Of a stretch of 5,855 bases of DNA, positions 5,750 to 5,855 are shown one piece after another. The position numbers were made by a program, and so were the translations under genes. A model generated the notes under the pieces. That model searched no databases and was not told the DNA's origin. It worked only from the letters and a program-made list of their open reading frames with translations. Origin of the DNA: JBBDSH01 sp040905045 (lineage in GTDB: Bacteria > Pseudomonadota > Gammaproteobacteria > Eutrophobiales > Eutrophobiaceae). Numbering within the stretch: position 1 is the stretch's first letter; each line of letters starts with the position of its first letter. Location of the stretch: contig JBBDSH010000055.1 in the NCBI GenBank assembly GCA_040905045.1, forward strand, positions 1 through 5,855, given 5' to 3'.

Positions 5750-5779
5750 TTGAAGATGGTCTGAAATAACGCTTAGAAT
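5750..5779 (+). promoter_or_regulatory. Probable sigma70 promoter for the edge gene
   Basis: TTGAAG (5750-5755), an 18-base spacer and TAGAAT (5774-5779) match four and five of six consensus bases. The surrounding leader, 5720-5810, is clearly more AT-rich than the neighbouring genes. Transcription would begin around 5786, about 37 bases before the ATG at 5823. Confidence 0.4.
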
Positions 5780-5807
5780 GCTGTTTTGAAGGATAAAAAT
5801 AATACTT

Positions 5808-5815
5808 TAAGGAGG
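5808..5815 (+). promoter_or_regulatory. Strong Shine-Dalgarno sequence
   Basis: TAAGGAGG is a full match to the 16S rRNA anti-SD core and sits 7 bases before the ATG at 5823. It is the best ribosome site in the window and strongly supports a real gene running off the right edge. Confidence 0.8.
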
Positions 5816-5822
5816 AAGCCTC

Positions 5823-5855
5823 ATGCCACGCGCCCATCGTTACTTTTTGCCGGGT
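5823..5855 (+). CDS. Start of a probable IS200-like / REP-associated tyrosine transposase (partial)
   Basis: Only 11 codons are inside the window, reading MPRAHRYFLPG, and the gene continues past the edge. This N-terminus resembles the opening of Y1 (HUH) transposase-like proteins of the RAYT group in gammaproteobacteria, which commonly begin M-(A/P)-R-x-x-R-(Y/H)-x-(L/I)-P-G and continue into a His-rich motif not visible here. RAYTs are domesticated single-strand nucleases thought to act on REP hairpins in the genome. Supporting context: a strong Shine-Dalgarno sequence at 5808-5815, an AT-rich leader unlike the neighbouring genes, which suggests acquisition, and a GTAG-rich repeat with a small hairpin just upstream. 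The family call rests on a very short match and recall, so it is tentative; that a gene starts here is much surer. Confidence 0.55.
   Translation, partial: MPRAHRYFLPG

Overview
This is a chromosomal stretch of a Proteobacterium, most likely a gammaproteobacterium. The inference rests on moderately high GC in the genes, a PanD that matches the enterobacterial enzyme residue for residue at the catalytic positions, a proteobacterial AsmA-family protein and a Kef-type antiporter. Genus cannot be read from the sequence. All recognisable genes are on the + strand.

Layout: 1-313 is non-coding, with two inverted repeats, a possible sigma70 promoter and a fragment of a dispersed repeat. Then panD (314-694, aspartate 1-decarboxylase). 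The gap 695-947 holds two oppositely oriented arrays of a heptamer (CAAGGTT / CCTTGAA) that can pair into a long stem. Next is a stand-alone COG1058 (CinA N-terminal-like, MoCF fold) protein at 948-1691, followed after 13 bases by an AsmA-family membrane-anchored protein (1705-3609); these two look co-transcribed. The gap 3610-3962 is repeat-rich: a diverged 43-44 bp direct duplication, inverted repeats, and a 93 bp MITE-like segment bounded by 9 bp perfect inverted repeats. It is followed by a CPA2 antiporter/channel with a C-terminal RCK (TrkA-N) domain (3963-5684). The final gap carries three 8 bp tandem units rich in GTAG, then an AT-rich leader with a good promoter and a strong Shine-Dalgarno sequence, and the first 11 codons of a gene cut by the window edge, which resembles IS200-like/REP-associated tyrosine transposases (RAYTs).

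The genes do not form one pathway: panD supplies beta-alanine for pantothenate/CoA, the COG1058 protein is probably a nucleotide-processing housekeeping enzyme, AsmA proteins act in the envelope, and the CPA2 protein moves K+ or Na+ against H+. I see no new multi-gene system. The most interesting material is in the intergenic repeats, above all the GTAG-rich repeat beside the putative RAYT start and the convergent heptamer arrays.
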